A stretch of DNA of 64,000 nucleotides from NCBI GenBank assembly GCA_015956445.1, contig WIUZ02000026.1:248001-312000 (forward strand), written 5' to 3'. How positions within the stretch are numbered: position 1 is the first letter of the stretch; the number at the start of each line of letters is the position of its first letter. This document shows positions 48,301 to 58,941 of this stretch, in pieces. Position numbers and translations under genes: made by a program. This stretch comes from Thelephora terrestris (taxonomy: Eukaryota; Basidiomycota; Agaricomycetes; Thelephorales; Thelephoraceae). Under the pieces are notes generated by a model, which searched no databases, was not told where the DNA came from, and saw nothing but the letters and a program-made list of their open reading frames with translations.

Positions 48301-51300
48301 TTGATCGTGTTTGTTTTTTAGACCGAGAGGCGAAAGAAGATATACCGGTTCGTTCCGAAGAGTCTTTACCAACCCTGCATCATCGACTGGTTCATCATCC
48401 GGCCGGTGGAGATCATCCTTGCAGGAGCTCTCGGGCTAGATTCCGCGGTGGAGGAACTACGGTACCGGCTTTTTCCCGGGGTTTACCATCCGTTCACTTC
48501 AGAGGTCTTCTCTAAATGTCTGAAGAGGGACTCGCATCTTCACCTTGGTCAAGGGATTGGACTCTCGGACTTCCGAGACCTTCAATGCAACATTGTCGAT
48601 CAGCACCGGGACCCGGAGGCGATCAAGCTCAAGAGTTCGGACAACGTATCTGACCTTCAACAAGGTCATTCCCCCTCCATGGCGGACGAATATTACCTCC
48701 TAAGGCCCGATCGTCCCTGTGACAGGGGCGCGATCGCAGCATACCATCGTGCCTCAAGTTGGTGGCAGCACATCACTGGTATTCAGATTTCAGTTTTAAT
48801 GAGAAATCACACTGACGTTTCTTCTCAGGAATCCAACCGATAGAATCCCCTTCCAAGTCCAATCAAACAAACGCCCACCACCAGATAGGCCACGCGCCGT
48901 TCACCTCGACGCCGGGGCTCGAATCGGAAATAAACCGGTTGGTGAGTCAGGTGGCGAACCTCAGTATCAGCCTCCGTTCAACCATCAACGATTCGATCGG
49001 GAGCGCGCTTGCCTTACAAGAGAGGAGGGGGTTGAACACAGAACCTTCGTCTCAACTTCAACGCGAACTTTATGTTCCCCACCCGTCACTCACAAGGCTG
49101 CTTCGGAATTTCCTAGGCAACGGCTCAGCCACGTTCAAGACCCCGGAGCAAGCGGAGGCGATTGAATTTGTCCTCGCGCACGAACGTCATCTCCTGTTGG
49201 TTGGACCAACTGCGATGGGGAAAACACTTGCTTACATGCTCCCCGCTGCCAACCGCGATCACGGGATCACCTGCGTCCTTCTCCCTCTTTCCGCTCTCCA
49301 CACCGACTTTGACCGCAGGTGTACGGACCTGAAGATTGAAAGCTCACGATGGACGCCACAGAACGACCGACCGAGGACGAAGATCATTTACGTATCACCT
49401 GAACATGCACAGACTAAGCGGTTCAACGACCACGTCTTTGAATTGCATCGACTCGGACTCCTCAAACAATTCGTAATCGACGAGGTTCATCTTGTGAAAA
49501 GTCACTCCGACTTCCGTTTTTGCTTCTCGGCGTTAAAACCCCTTCTCAGCTGTGGTGAGTCTGAAAACCAACGTTGTACGGTGAAGTCTAAGTTCAGTTA
49601 CAGGCGTCCCCTTCTTGTTGATGACAGCAACTTGTCCGCTTCCCCTTCGATCCGAGATCTTGGGCGCTTTAGGAATCAGCGATTGCCACATCATCCACGC
49701 CCCCACAGACAGGCCCGAAATCTCTTACCGGGTTGACATTTCTCCAACTCTCGATGAAGCGAAGGAGAAGTTGGTGGTGGCTGTCGAGGACCGGCTTGCC
49801 AAGACAAAGTCGACTTCGTTCCGAGGGCTGGTCTATTGCCGAAGTAAGAAGGATGTTGACGAGATTGCTGAGAGGTTGGGGTGCGACGCGTTTCACGCAG
49901 GACGACCGGTCGAGGAGAGAAAAGCCAGCTTCCAGAACTGGGTCAATGGGAAGAAGAAGTTTATCATCTGCTCGTCGTTGCTGGGCTGCGGTATCGATAT
50001 CGAAGGTGTGGCCGTCGTCTTCCATTTTGGAACTCCCTGGTCAATCTTGGACTTTGCTCAGGAGAGTGGCAGAGCTGGGCGTGGAGGCAAGGCCTCAATC
50101 AGTGTTGTCTACGCTGCAATGGATGAACGGGAGCCTGATGACGGGGAGGAAAATGCTCTCTATGGCAAGAAGACAATGAGGGAGTGGACACTTCAGAACT
50201 CGATCTGCCGTCGGGTTACTCTCAGCTCCTTCTTGGACGACCGGCGCACCACGTGCACTCTCCTCAAGGGTGCGGTTCCATGCGACGTGTGCTCTGCAAA
50301 GTCGTTGGAGCCACACCCAGGACTCCTGGTTCCATTTTCAACCCTCACAATCCCCTCTGAGAACGCTCCCGAGGCGATGCACCTTCCGACCGTCCCACAG
50401 TCTTCTCTAGAATATGTGGTTAGCGAGAACTCACTGCCGACGACCAAGTAAGTTATTTTTTTGATCTCTCGAGGCTTGCGCTGATGCGAACCTATCCAGA
50501 TCACTCACGTCGCATCCTGAACTCGTCACACCCGCCAATCAAGGACCAGCCCCTTTGAGCCAGCTAAAGCGGAAGCGTGATGAAGAACCAAGGTGAATTT
50601 ATTCCTTAAACGTGCCCTGCACGATGCTGACAACGAATTCTCTGGGAGTGGGGCAAACAAACGACAGCGGGTTAGCCAGGTCACAGGCCCGATCCAACCT
50701 TCCGAGACAGTGACGGTACCGCGGCGGACGGAGAACCCTCTCCTCGAGGACATCGAACGCAAGGCTTTGGCGGCCATCCACGAGCGAAGGAAGCACATAC
50801 CAGCATCTTCGACTGTCTCGGTCTCAAAGAACATCTGGGCGAACGAGCTGGTGCTTGAGATTGCGGCACAGATGGTCCACGAGGTGAGAGCTGATGTCAC
50901 GGAAAACTACCGTGGGTGCTCGCCTTGCTATATGATAGCAGGTGAGGCGGGCACTACCCATCGGTCTGGAAAGGGATGTCCCAAGATGCCGCTTACCCGA
51001 TCAACTGTGGGCTGGACGGATTTCAAGGATAACCTGAAGTTTGCAGAAGGGATCATGTGTTGGAATTGCCTCTTGCCGACGGTAATTTTGTTGCCACATT
51101 TTGAACGCCCCGTTGACTAGAGATCAAACAGAATGAAAAAACGAACATGGCCGGTGCCGTCTATCATAACACCGATGAGTGTACTCTACGGCACTACATC
51201 CGCCCTGTCCTCTTCGCGTTTTACCAGTACGGCACGGATGATCTCAAGAAGTTTGTAGAAGAGAACCTGGGTGTATGCCCATGGGGGCAGGGTATCGATT

Positions 51301-51401
51301 CGTACATCGAGTGGCTGACAGCTCAACCAGGGAACGATATCCCAAACCATCTCAGGTTGTATTGGTGGACTCTGATGTTCTGGAGGATGTCGCGAGGGTG
51401 A
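45329..51401 (+). CDS. OrsD-like C2H2 zinc-finger / RecQ-type SF2 helicase fusion (telomere-linked-helicase-like); 5' exons uncertain
   Basis: Resolved exons: 45658-45859, 45913-47039, 47096-47542, 47595-48267, 48322-48778, 48829-49554, 49604-50447, 50500-50592, 50649-51081, 51132-51401. All phases agree and introns are 49-56 nt. From 45913 to the stop there are 1689 codons without interruption. Upstream, an ATG at 45329 opens a plausible first exon (GNGWLTYGHALFDQAF), but its links to 45658 are unclear. The N-terminal part holds C2H2-like fingers: CPYAGCKVKMSNSCNFQ-GHVKKC; LICIACASAIRP ... H; LACDTCGHACKSRDSMRRH, the OrsD-type pattern. The helicase part has GPTAMGKT (Walker A), VIDEVH (motif II), LMTATCP (III), FIICSSLLGCGID (V) and QESGRAGRGG (VI), the RecQ family set. 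Likely a nuclear 3'-5' DNA helicase. It is followed by telomere-like repeats. Confidence 0.85.
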
Positions 51402-51640
51402 ACTGATTAGTTTGCGTCCGCTATCACGCCGTCGTAGTGCCCTTTGTACAGAGTTAGGTTACTTTCGAACAGAGCTCTTGCACTCTGTCTGTTACAGCTG
51501 AAGTCCGGTTGAGGGGATCTGGTATGACGGGCGGTCTGTCGAACCACTTTGGCGGATACACACGTCACGCTCTGGAGAAGATACAGACGCTGGAACATTT
51601 TAGGAATTAACTGGGTCCATTCAATACCATACATGCACCT

Positions 51641-52030
51641 CGGACAGTTAGGTTGGGTGAACTAACCCATCGGCCAGTTAGGTTAGGTTAGCTAACACTT
51701 CGGACAGTTAGGTTAGGTTAGCTAACACTTCGGACAGTTAGGTTAGGTTAGCTAACACTTCGGACAGTTAGGTTAGGTTAGCTAACACCTCGGACAGTTA
51801 GGTTAGGTGAACCAACCCATCGGACAGTTAGGTTAGGTTAGCTAACACCTCGGACAGTTAGGTTAGGTGAACTAACCCATTGGACGGTTAGGTTAGGTTA
51901 GCTAACACCTCGGACAGTTAGGTTAGGTGAACTAACCCATCGGACAGTTAGGTTAGGTTAGCTAACCCATCGGACAGTTAGGTTAGGTAAACCAACCCAT
52001 CGGACAGTTAGGTTAGGTAACCTAACCCCT
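51641..52030 (+). repeat. Thirteen 30 bp repeats containing TTAGG blocks
   Basis: CGGACAGTTAGG recurs exactly every 30 bp at 51641, 51671, and so on to 52001 (the copy at 51881 reads TGGACGG). Each unit has GTTAGGTTAGGTTAGCTAAC or the variant GTTAGGTGAACTAACCC, so a short inverted repeat (GTTAGCTAAC) is part of the unit. The blocks resemble TTAGGG telomere repeats and start 240 bp after the helicase stop codon. Confidence 0.95.
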
Positions 52031-52096
52031 CGGACAGTTAAGGGTTAGGAAGTTAGGGGTTAGGAGGTTAGGGTTATGAGGTTAGGGGTTAGGACA
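52031..52096 (+). repeat. Degenerate TTAGGG-like interstitial telomeric sequence
   Basis: Six to seven irregular blocks (AGGGTTAGG, TTAGGGGTTAGG, TTAGGGTT) follow the 30 bp array directly. TTAGGG is the usual telomere repeat of basidiomycetes; orientation places the chromosome end, if this was once one, to the right. The tract is too degenerate and internal to be a live telomere. Confidence 0.8.
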
Positions 52097-52325
52097 GGTT
52101 TATTATCTCTCGGGCCCGCGAGAGCGGGCCCTTTGCACCACACGGCCCGAGAGGGCTCCATTGTATATAACAAAAAAGCTGGGATATCTACCAAACCCAA
52201 TAATGGAATGATTCAATTTACACCGGGTCGCAACTGTGGGAAACTCACTGCCCAATAACATTTCAATGTTTCAACGTTCACATGGATCGAATTCCTGCAC
52301 AATGCCTAAGACCTAATCTAAAGGG

Positions 52326-53060
52326 GAACGACACACACCATGTGGAACGTAGCACTGAAGAGCAGATGGCAATCTCTACGAAGTGTGTAGCTCCCATTAG
52401 GGAATGAATAGCACAGACCAAGGAGGACATAGCACTGAAGCGTAGATGCCAATCATTAAAAAGTGTGTAGCTCTTATCAGGAGACGAATAGCACATGCCA
52501 CAGGGAACGTAGCACTGAGGACCACATAGCAATCACCAATGAGCATGTAGTTCTTACCGGGAGATGAATAGCACACACCAAGGGGAATGTAGCACTGAAG
52601 AGTAGATGCCAATCATTACGAAGTGTGTAGCTCCCATAAGGAAACGAATAGCACGCACCAAGGAGGACATAGCACTGAAGTGTAGATGCCAATCATTAAA
52701 AAGTGTGTAGCTCTTATCAGGAGATGAATAGCACACGCCACAGGGAACGTAGCACTGAGGACCACATAGCAATCACCAATGAGCATGTAGCTCTTACCGG
52801 GAGATGAATAGCACCCACCAAGGGGAATGTAGCACTGAAGAGTAGATGGCAATCATTACGAAGTGTGTAGCTCTCACTAGAAAATGAATAGCACACGGCA
52901 CGAAACATGTAGCACTGAAGCATAGATGCTAATCATTAAAAGGTGTGTAGCTCTCACTAGGAGATTAATAGCACATGCCACAGGGAACGCAGTGCCAAAG
53001 AGTAGATGGCAACTATAATGAAGTGTGCAGCTCCCACTAGGAGAAGAACAGCACACCCCA
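52326..53060 (+). repeat. 80 bp satellite, block 1 (about 9 units, 240 bp higher order)
   Basis: GAATAGCAC-type markers occur at 52406, 52486, 52566 and 52646, exactly 80 bp apart. Units alternate in sets of three: 52417-52640 resembles 52657-52880 more closely than neighbouring units resemble each other. Consensus words: GTAGCACTGAAG, CAATCATTA, GTGTGTAGCTC. The same satellite makes up block 2 at 62.2-64.0 kb. The 71 overlapping minus-strand ORFs of about 70 codons are by-products. Confidence 0.93.
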
Positions 53061-53274
53061 AGGGAAAGACACCAGCATACCATCAACGGTGCCACATGAG
53101 CACCCGCACCCCATTCACTCTGCACAATCTTACTGATTTTTCTTCGAGCTCAGCAGATGAATCAAATTCCTACAAGATGCCTAGGATAAGTAAAAGTCAA
53201 TCAAGAATGATAATGTACAGAATTTACAGTCCCAACATATGATCAACGGAAAGTGGTCGTGCAAAGTAGTCACA

Positions 53275-56200
53275 TCAATATCCAAACCCAGATAGGTAAA
53301 TGGATTGCTCGGAAAATAACATCGCAGATGCTGCGTCTTGTAAGCAAGCAGCCACAGCCTCAACAAGCCCCTGCTGAAAGTCTACCTGCTCATGGTATCC
53401 AAAGGTGGGAGCTGAGCTACTACCACCAACACCGTCTTGACTAGCTCCAGAGGTATCCGGTGCTGGAACAAAGATGGCGCTCTCCTCATCCAGCATTGGC
53501 CTATCTTCCATCATCTGGTAACACTGCCCATCGTCGTAGTCGTCGTCGTCACTGGAGGCGTTGCGGATCTCGCCGTCATTGCCGGATAAGAGGGCGTCAG
53601 CTTTAGCCCTGTTATCGTTGTCGTTGGAGGCTATACCAGCTAGAGCATCGTCGTCATCATCGGAGCTGTTGAAGATTTCACCATCGTCATCTGGAGAGAG
53701 GGTGTCAGCCTTAGCCCCGTCGTCGTCGTCGTTTGAGCCAATACCAGCTACAGCGTCGTGGTCGTCGTCGGAGGTGTCGAAAATTTCACCGTCGTTGTCT
53801 GAAGAGGGGGCGTCAGCTTCGGCTCTGGTGTCCTCGTTGTTGGAGCCAACACCAGCTGTAGCATCCTCGTCTTTGCCGGAGACGTTGAAGATTCCACTGT
53901 CGTCGTTGGAAGGAGGGGTGCCAGCTTCGGCTCTGGTGTCCTCGTCGTTGGAGCCAACACCAGCTATAGCATCCTCGTCTTTGCCGGAGATGTTGAAGAT
54001 TTCACCGTCGTCGTTGGAAGGAGGGGTGCCAGCTTCAGCTGTGTTGTCCTCGTCGTTGGAGGCGATACCAGCTACAGTGTCATGGTTGTCGGAGGCGTCG
54101 TTAGGCATTGAGGAGGAGGAGCAACCTGGGGCTTCGACCATCAGACTTTGAAGGCTGTGATCAACGTAGCTTGTCCCAATACGTTCGCCGACGATAGAGT
54201 ACACCGCACCCCAATACCCACCCCTCCCAGTTTCTTCCAACATCCTCTGAGTCTGCACCGCCGCTTCTTTGGGCTTCCCACGAACGATAGAGCCTTGAGT
54301 GGTAGGGACATCTTCAGCCTCATCGTAGGTGGCCTCGGGGACAAATCTGCGAGTCGCGAGTCGCTTCGGCCTGGCAGTCGTCTTGACTTCCTCCACGGTC
54401 AAAGTAACCTCCCTGCGTTTTGAGGCTTTTGGCCCGCCCCCACCCTTTGGTCCTTTTCCGGCGAACAAGTCAGGTGGCAAGGATCGAATTTCCCCGGACA
54501 AAAGTTTCGCCACAATCTCCTCGTCGATCTTTATGCCACGGCAGGAGATGTAAGGTTCTCTTTTCTTCCTACAGCAACTGCTGCAGTTGCACTCGTTGCA
54601 ACAGGAAGGACAAACGAAATCATCCTTGAATTGCTCAAATAGGATATTGTGGTATCTAGTATGGGCATGGATAATCCAGTCAAAATCCACCCACATTAAC
54701 ACAGAGCAGGAGTACCTCTTAGCTATGCACAAAACACAGTAGTTCCTTGTACAATCGCGACAAGACATCTTGGGACGCGTGTTCGAGCTTCGACATTGGT
54801 GACAGGAGGTGGGCTCGGAAAGTTTGACGTTGCGGTAGGGTCCCTCCGCATTTGCGCTGCCCGTCCGTTCCTGCAAGGAGGTTGTCTCGGTGCTTGTTAC
54901 ACGAGGCACCGGAGCATCCGAGTCGCTGCCATGTCCATCGACCATGTTTGCCACCTCACTGGTTGATGCAATGGACAACGTAAGAGCACTGCCACCTACG
55001 GTAGGCCCTGAAGCACTGAGCTCGGTCAGGGGGGAATCCGGCACTGGGTCGGAAGGCAAACAATCACCGGCAGGAATGCTCGAGGTTGTCTTCGCAGAGG
55101 TGCTCCTTCGACTCTTGGACTCCAACGAGTGAGGGGAGGCTCCCACCGATTGCAACCTCGCATGGCGCGCAGGAATCCGAATGGTCAAGGGCCTTGGGTG
55201 GAAATCCGGGGATGATGCAGAACTCGGAGCGGGGGTAGGGGAACACGGCTCCAAGAACACAGGGGTCATGCGGAGGAGAGCGGTATCGATGGAGATATCT
55301 GGGTTTGGTCCCCAAGGCTGTTGGTTGATGATCTCGTCCATAGTCATAATCGAACGTAGATCGGTGACAGGAACCGTATCCTCCAAGCTGAGGTCACCAT
55401 AGTTAGGCGCGCTTAGCCAATCCCACGGCGCTTCGGCAGATCGAAAAGCATCCGATGGTGTGACCTCATCGCCTGGACCCTCGGAAGCGATAGCCGACGA
55501 TTCAAAGAATTCGTTCAACACGGCGTCTCCGGGCTCTTCGTCAGACTCAACCTTACAAATTCTTCCGATGATATGCCCGGTAACGAACCGTGCTGATAAG
55601 TGCTCAGAAATTTCGTCGTTGGGATAATTAGGGTAAGCGGGTATCTCGTATGTTTCTGCCGTAGGATCGTTATCAAGGTCGTACGCAAGCACAGGCAGGT
55701 CACTGGCGTCTACATCCGAATCCGAAGCCTCGAAAGGTTGAGAGTGGGGTGTGGGACTCGAGGTGTCCCAAACAGCAAGGTAGGCATTCTCACGGACAGG
55801 AGTGGTCATGTGTTGATCAGAATGCGGGTTAGGGGGGATTGATTCGGAGGCTGTCTCATGTGTCCCATCAGGGAACGCTTCTCCTACTGCACGCGCCTCT
55901 GATGTTGACGCAGCTGTGGATGATGACTGGTCGATCATGATCTCGATTGGCCAAATTTTCCCTGGCAAAGACAGCGGCAGAGACTCACGGAAGATACGGG
56001 GGACGTCTCGGAGCGTTTGGTTGGAATTTGGGGCAAACGGGATCCCTTGGTCGGGGAGGGCTCGCCAGCAACGATCTCAACCTCCATGGAACTGTCGGTC
56101 AAGGGGGAGTCTTCGTCGATGTCAATGATACTCTGCGCACGCTCGGGGTGAGGAGTAGATGACCGAGAACCGAGCTATGGGCAGTTGACGTTAAACAGTT

Positions 56201-56447
56201 CGAGACATCCGACCACAGGTTTGGTGGACATACCATCTGGGCGTTAGCCACAGGCATCAGGCGCCACTGCGGGGATTCACCATCACCGACAGTTGGATGA
56301 TTATTAATCTCCGGTTCTAACGGCACTCGTTCGACAAGTCCCGTAGCCTTCAAGACAATAAAGCAAGAAATCAGCGGACTTCGGAACAGGAGAAGAAGGG
56401 CGGCTGACCTCGTGAATGGTTGCGTTCGATTCGATATAATCCTCCAT
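53275..56447 (-). CDS. 4CXXC_R1-type zinc-finger protein with tandem acidic repeats, 1001 aa, four exons
   Basis: Exons: 56447-56409, 56347-56234, 56174-55989, 55941-53275 (3006 nt); introns 61, 59 and 47 nt, phases agree. The last intron has a poor polypyrimidine tract, but the alternative 27 nt acceptor leads to a stop. Start MEDYIESNATIHE. Around residue 510 there is a cysteine domain: CHQCRSSNTRPKMSCRDC, YCVLCIAKRY, CPSCCNECNCSSC and ISCRG. This is the plan of the zinc-finger domain of the monoamine-oxidase A repressor R1 (zf-4CXXC_R1), found in nuclear proteins. The C-terminal third has about six copies of a ~34-residue acidic repeat (SNDEDTRAEAGTPPSNDDGE). Expected to be nuclear; role unknown. 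It reads toward satellite block 1. Confidence 0.87.
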
Positions 56448-57422
56448 GAACACCCGAGCGCTAACTTGTGCGGATCGATAGGTTGAAAAGACGTGCGGCG
56501 CAGGAGATAAGAAGAAAGGGTTAGGTAGGCTTTGGAACGATCCCTTGCCTTATATGACACGTCACAACGAGGCGTGACCAGAAGCAGGCCTACCCTGCAC
56601 GCCCACCCTATAGATGAGGTGTACAACGCCAAATCCGATAGGGAGGTCCAGATGCGAACCACGTAAGCAGTGTGACTGATGAGAATTTCCTTTTCGGGAC
56701 AGAGTTCCCGGTCTCACCGAACCAAGTCCTCCGTCATCACGACAAACTCCATCACGCTCTGGCCTTTCCTGCCATGTACGGATTCCACCGCGCCCCATTC
56801 TCCCTCCATGCTCTCCACGCCTTCTCGGCTCATCGCCCCACCAATCTTCATCGCCTGTTTGCACGCTCACTGGCGTCGCCACGCCTCGGTGCTGGAGGCA
56901 AAAGGCTTATACCCCAGATCAACGTACGTCCATCACTTGAATGTTGTCGGATGTCGGAACACCGACTGCCACCACGACAAGTAGCGACAATGATGGTGAT
57001 GGTAGCAACATCTGCCCGTGAGCCATGTCCCACCTGTATGTACGCTCCCTCCCTCTGGCTTCTCGACTCAGGCGACGTGCGCGAGCCTCACTTGCACATG
57101 TCCCCACTCAACACTGTTTCTCCCTTGTTCTTTGTAGCTGCAGCCTTCTAGCTCCACCTGGCTCGCAACCTCTGCCAGCGCCCCCTCTACCATTTATTCC
57201 AGCCATTAGTTTTCCCTTCTCGCTTTCCATAGAATTGTGTCGTATCAGCCAAATATATGTACCGACCGTGTGGAACATACGGACCAGACAAAATTGAGAA
57301 AAACTAAGCCGCGTAACCGGACGCTCTACCAATTTCGATTTGAAAAGAGATAGCACACATACAAACACAGCTCCAAGTCCATACAAAACAAAGGTCCACC
57401 GGCTACAAGACGCACAAGATTT
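56448..57422. other. Intergenic; no gene recognised
   Basis: Contains the promoter of the 56447 minus-strand gene and the 3' flank of the gene ending at 57423. A 159-codon plus frame (56672-57151) starts at GTG, has no domain and overlaps a minus frame of similar size, so it is not called. Confidence 0.45.
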
Positions 57423-58095
57423 CTAGGCAACGGACCCCCCGACGTCGCCCAAGTCGTCGACACCGTCAAAGTTGTCAGCGCCATCAAAGTCATCAACATC
57501 ATCAAGGCCACCAAAATCATTGGCATCTACATCGTCAAAGCTTTGTCCATCCCCGAACATGTCGTCAAAGCTTTGTCCATCCCCAAACATATCATCAAAG
57601 CTCCCGCCATCCCCAAACATATTGTTAATCTCGCCATCAAGATTACCTATGCTGGAAGCCTCGTCGGCGTCACCAGCGGTTTCTTCCACTCCTTCACCTT
57701 CACTCTCACAGCTCTTCTGACCTTCGTTGCCGTTCCCTGTCGCTGACTGTTGCGACTCCTCTTCGAGACGTTCGATTAATGCCAACATTTCACCCATCTC
57801 TGCCGAGACTGCATCCAGGCCCTCCTTCAACTTTTCCTGGCGGGTGATGAACTTCCTGGGCGCCTTGACCCCTTTGATAGAACAACCCTTCCTTTTGCTC
57901 CTACAACTGGTGCACGCATTTTCGGGAGCAGACCTCGGGACCTGGCAAGCGGTGCCAGCCTTCAAACAGAGCTCGCATGGGCTGTAACCGGATATCAGGT
58001 ATGGACAGAGCCGTATGCGACATAACTCACTTTCTAACTGTCAAAAGCTTGTGATCTTTTCTTCCCAGATCGGATACGAGTGCAGAGCGCATCAT
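57423..58095 (-). CDS. Small cysteine-cluster, acidic protein of 207 aa, two exons
   Basis: Exons 58095-58031 and 57981-57423 (624 nt); intron 49 nt, phase 2, giving VRNPCELCLKAGTACQV across the join. The cysteine run C-x2-C-x6-C-x11-C-x2-C-x6-C (CELC ... ACQV ... CTSCRSKRKGCS) resembles the Zn-binding patch of the Zn2Cys6-like proteins that are numerous in Agaricomycetes. A predicted coiled coil follows (EKLKEGLDAVSAEMGEMLAL). The C-terminus is strongly acidic with repeats of MFGDGQSFDD and an Asp/Gly/Phe-rich tail. Possible DNA- or protein-binding nuclear factor; I do not recognise the exact family. Confidence 0.75.
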
Positions 58096-58941
58096 AAAAT
58101 ATAGGAGCGATGGCCGGGAAGAAACAGTAATGGATACGATGCAAGGAAGAGAGCAGTTCCAAACCGGGGGGCAAAAAAAATGGGGATGGTTGCATTAAAT
58201 ACATTCACAAAACCTTATCTAATCAATTGCGAGCACCCGCGTCGGGACCCACAAGGTGTGAGCAACCGTGTGAATTGTGAACTTGCACCTGATGGCTTGT
58301 TCAACTTGCCCCCAACGTAAATTCCCCTCTGCTATATACGCTTGGGTGAATCCGGGCCAGCTGCACGCGCCAGAAATCCAGCCCCAGCTCAAGATGAAAC
58401 ACTCCTGCCCAAGTCCTGCTCTCGGCGGTCGGAATTCTGCCCCAAAAAGTCTGAACCCACGGTGTCGATCACCCTGCTCTCGGGAACGGTGATTGGGCGT
58501 CGGGCCTTGGGGTAGACCCCGTTTACCCCACACATCTGTTGGAGCACGTGTGCCCCGTTACCAGTCCTCCGAATCACACTTCGGAAGGTCCACCAGAAGT
58601 CTTTCCCGAAGAGTTGTCACATGGGTGAAGGGATGACCCAGGATGACCCGGGATGACCCGATCTTTTTATTTTTATTTTTTAAAGATGACCCGATCATTT
58701 GCACCCGAAGAACCTCCTCTACCCCCATGGGTTTAATCTTGAGCGTTGAGCGACCCCCCTGTCGCTCCACTCGGTTAAACCCTCGAAACACCTCTCCCTC
58801 CTCCATGCACTGTGAGGTGGAACGTACGTTGGTAAGCGGTAACGCACAGCCTCCTCCTTTCGCTCAGTACTCAACTCCGCTGCATTGCTAGGGCGCCCTC
58901 ACACGGTGCGAACACCAAAACCCCCACCCCTCATTTCGCAG
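58096..58941. other. No firm gene; probable promoter and first exon(s) of the next gene
   Basis: A short direct repeat GGATGACCC(A/G)GGATGACCC lies at about 58632-58660 and 58686. An ATG at 58806 opens MHCEVERTL before a GTAAGC donor, so it may be the start of the gene continuing at 58942, but phase could not be confirmed. Confidence 0.35.

Noticed and set aside
52278-53125. Series of ~70-codon minus-strand ORFs with shared residues (FSAT, LVCAI)
   Set aside because: They follow the 80 bp satellite period and repeat in every unit; they are satellite translation products.
56672-57151. 159-codon open frame divergent from the zinc-finger gene
   Set aside because: Starts at GTG, no motif, composition typical of non-coding DNA, and an overlapping minus-strand frame is equally long.
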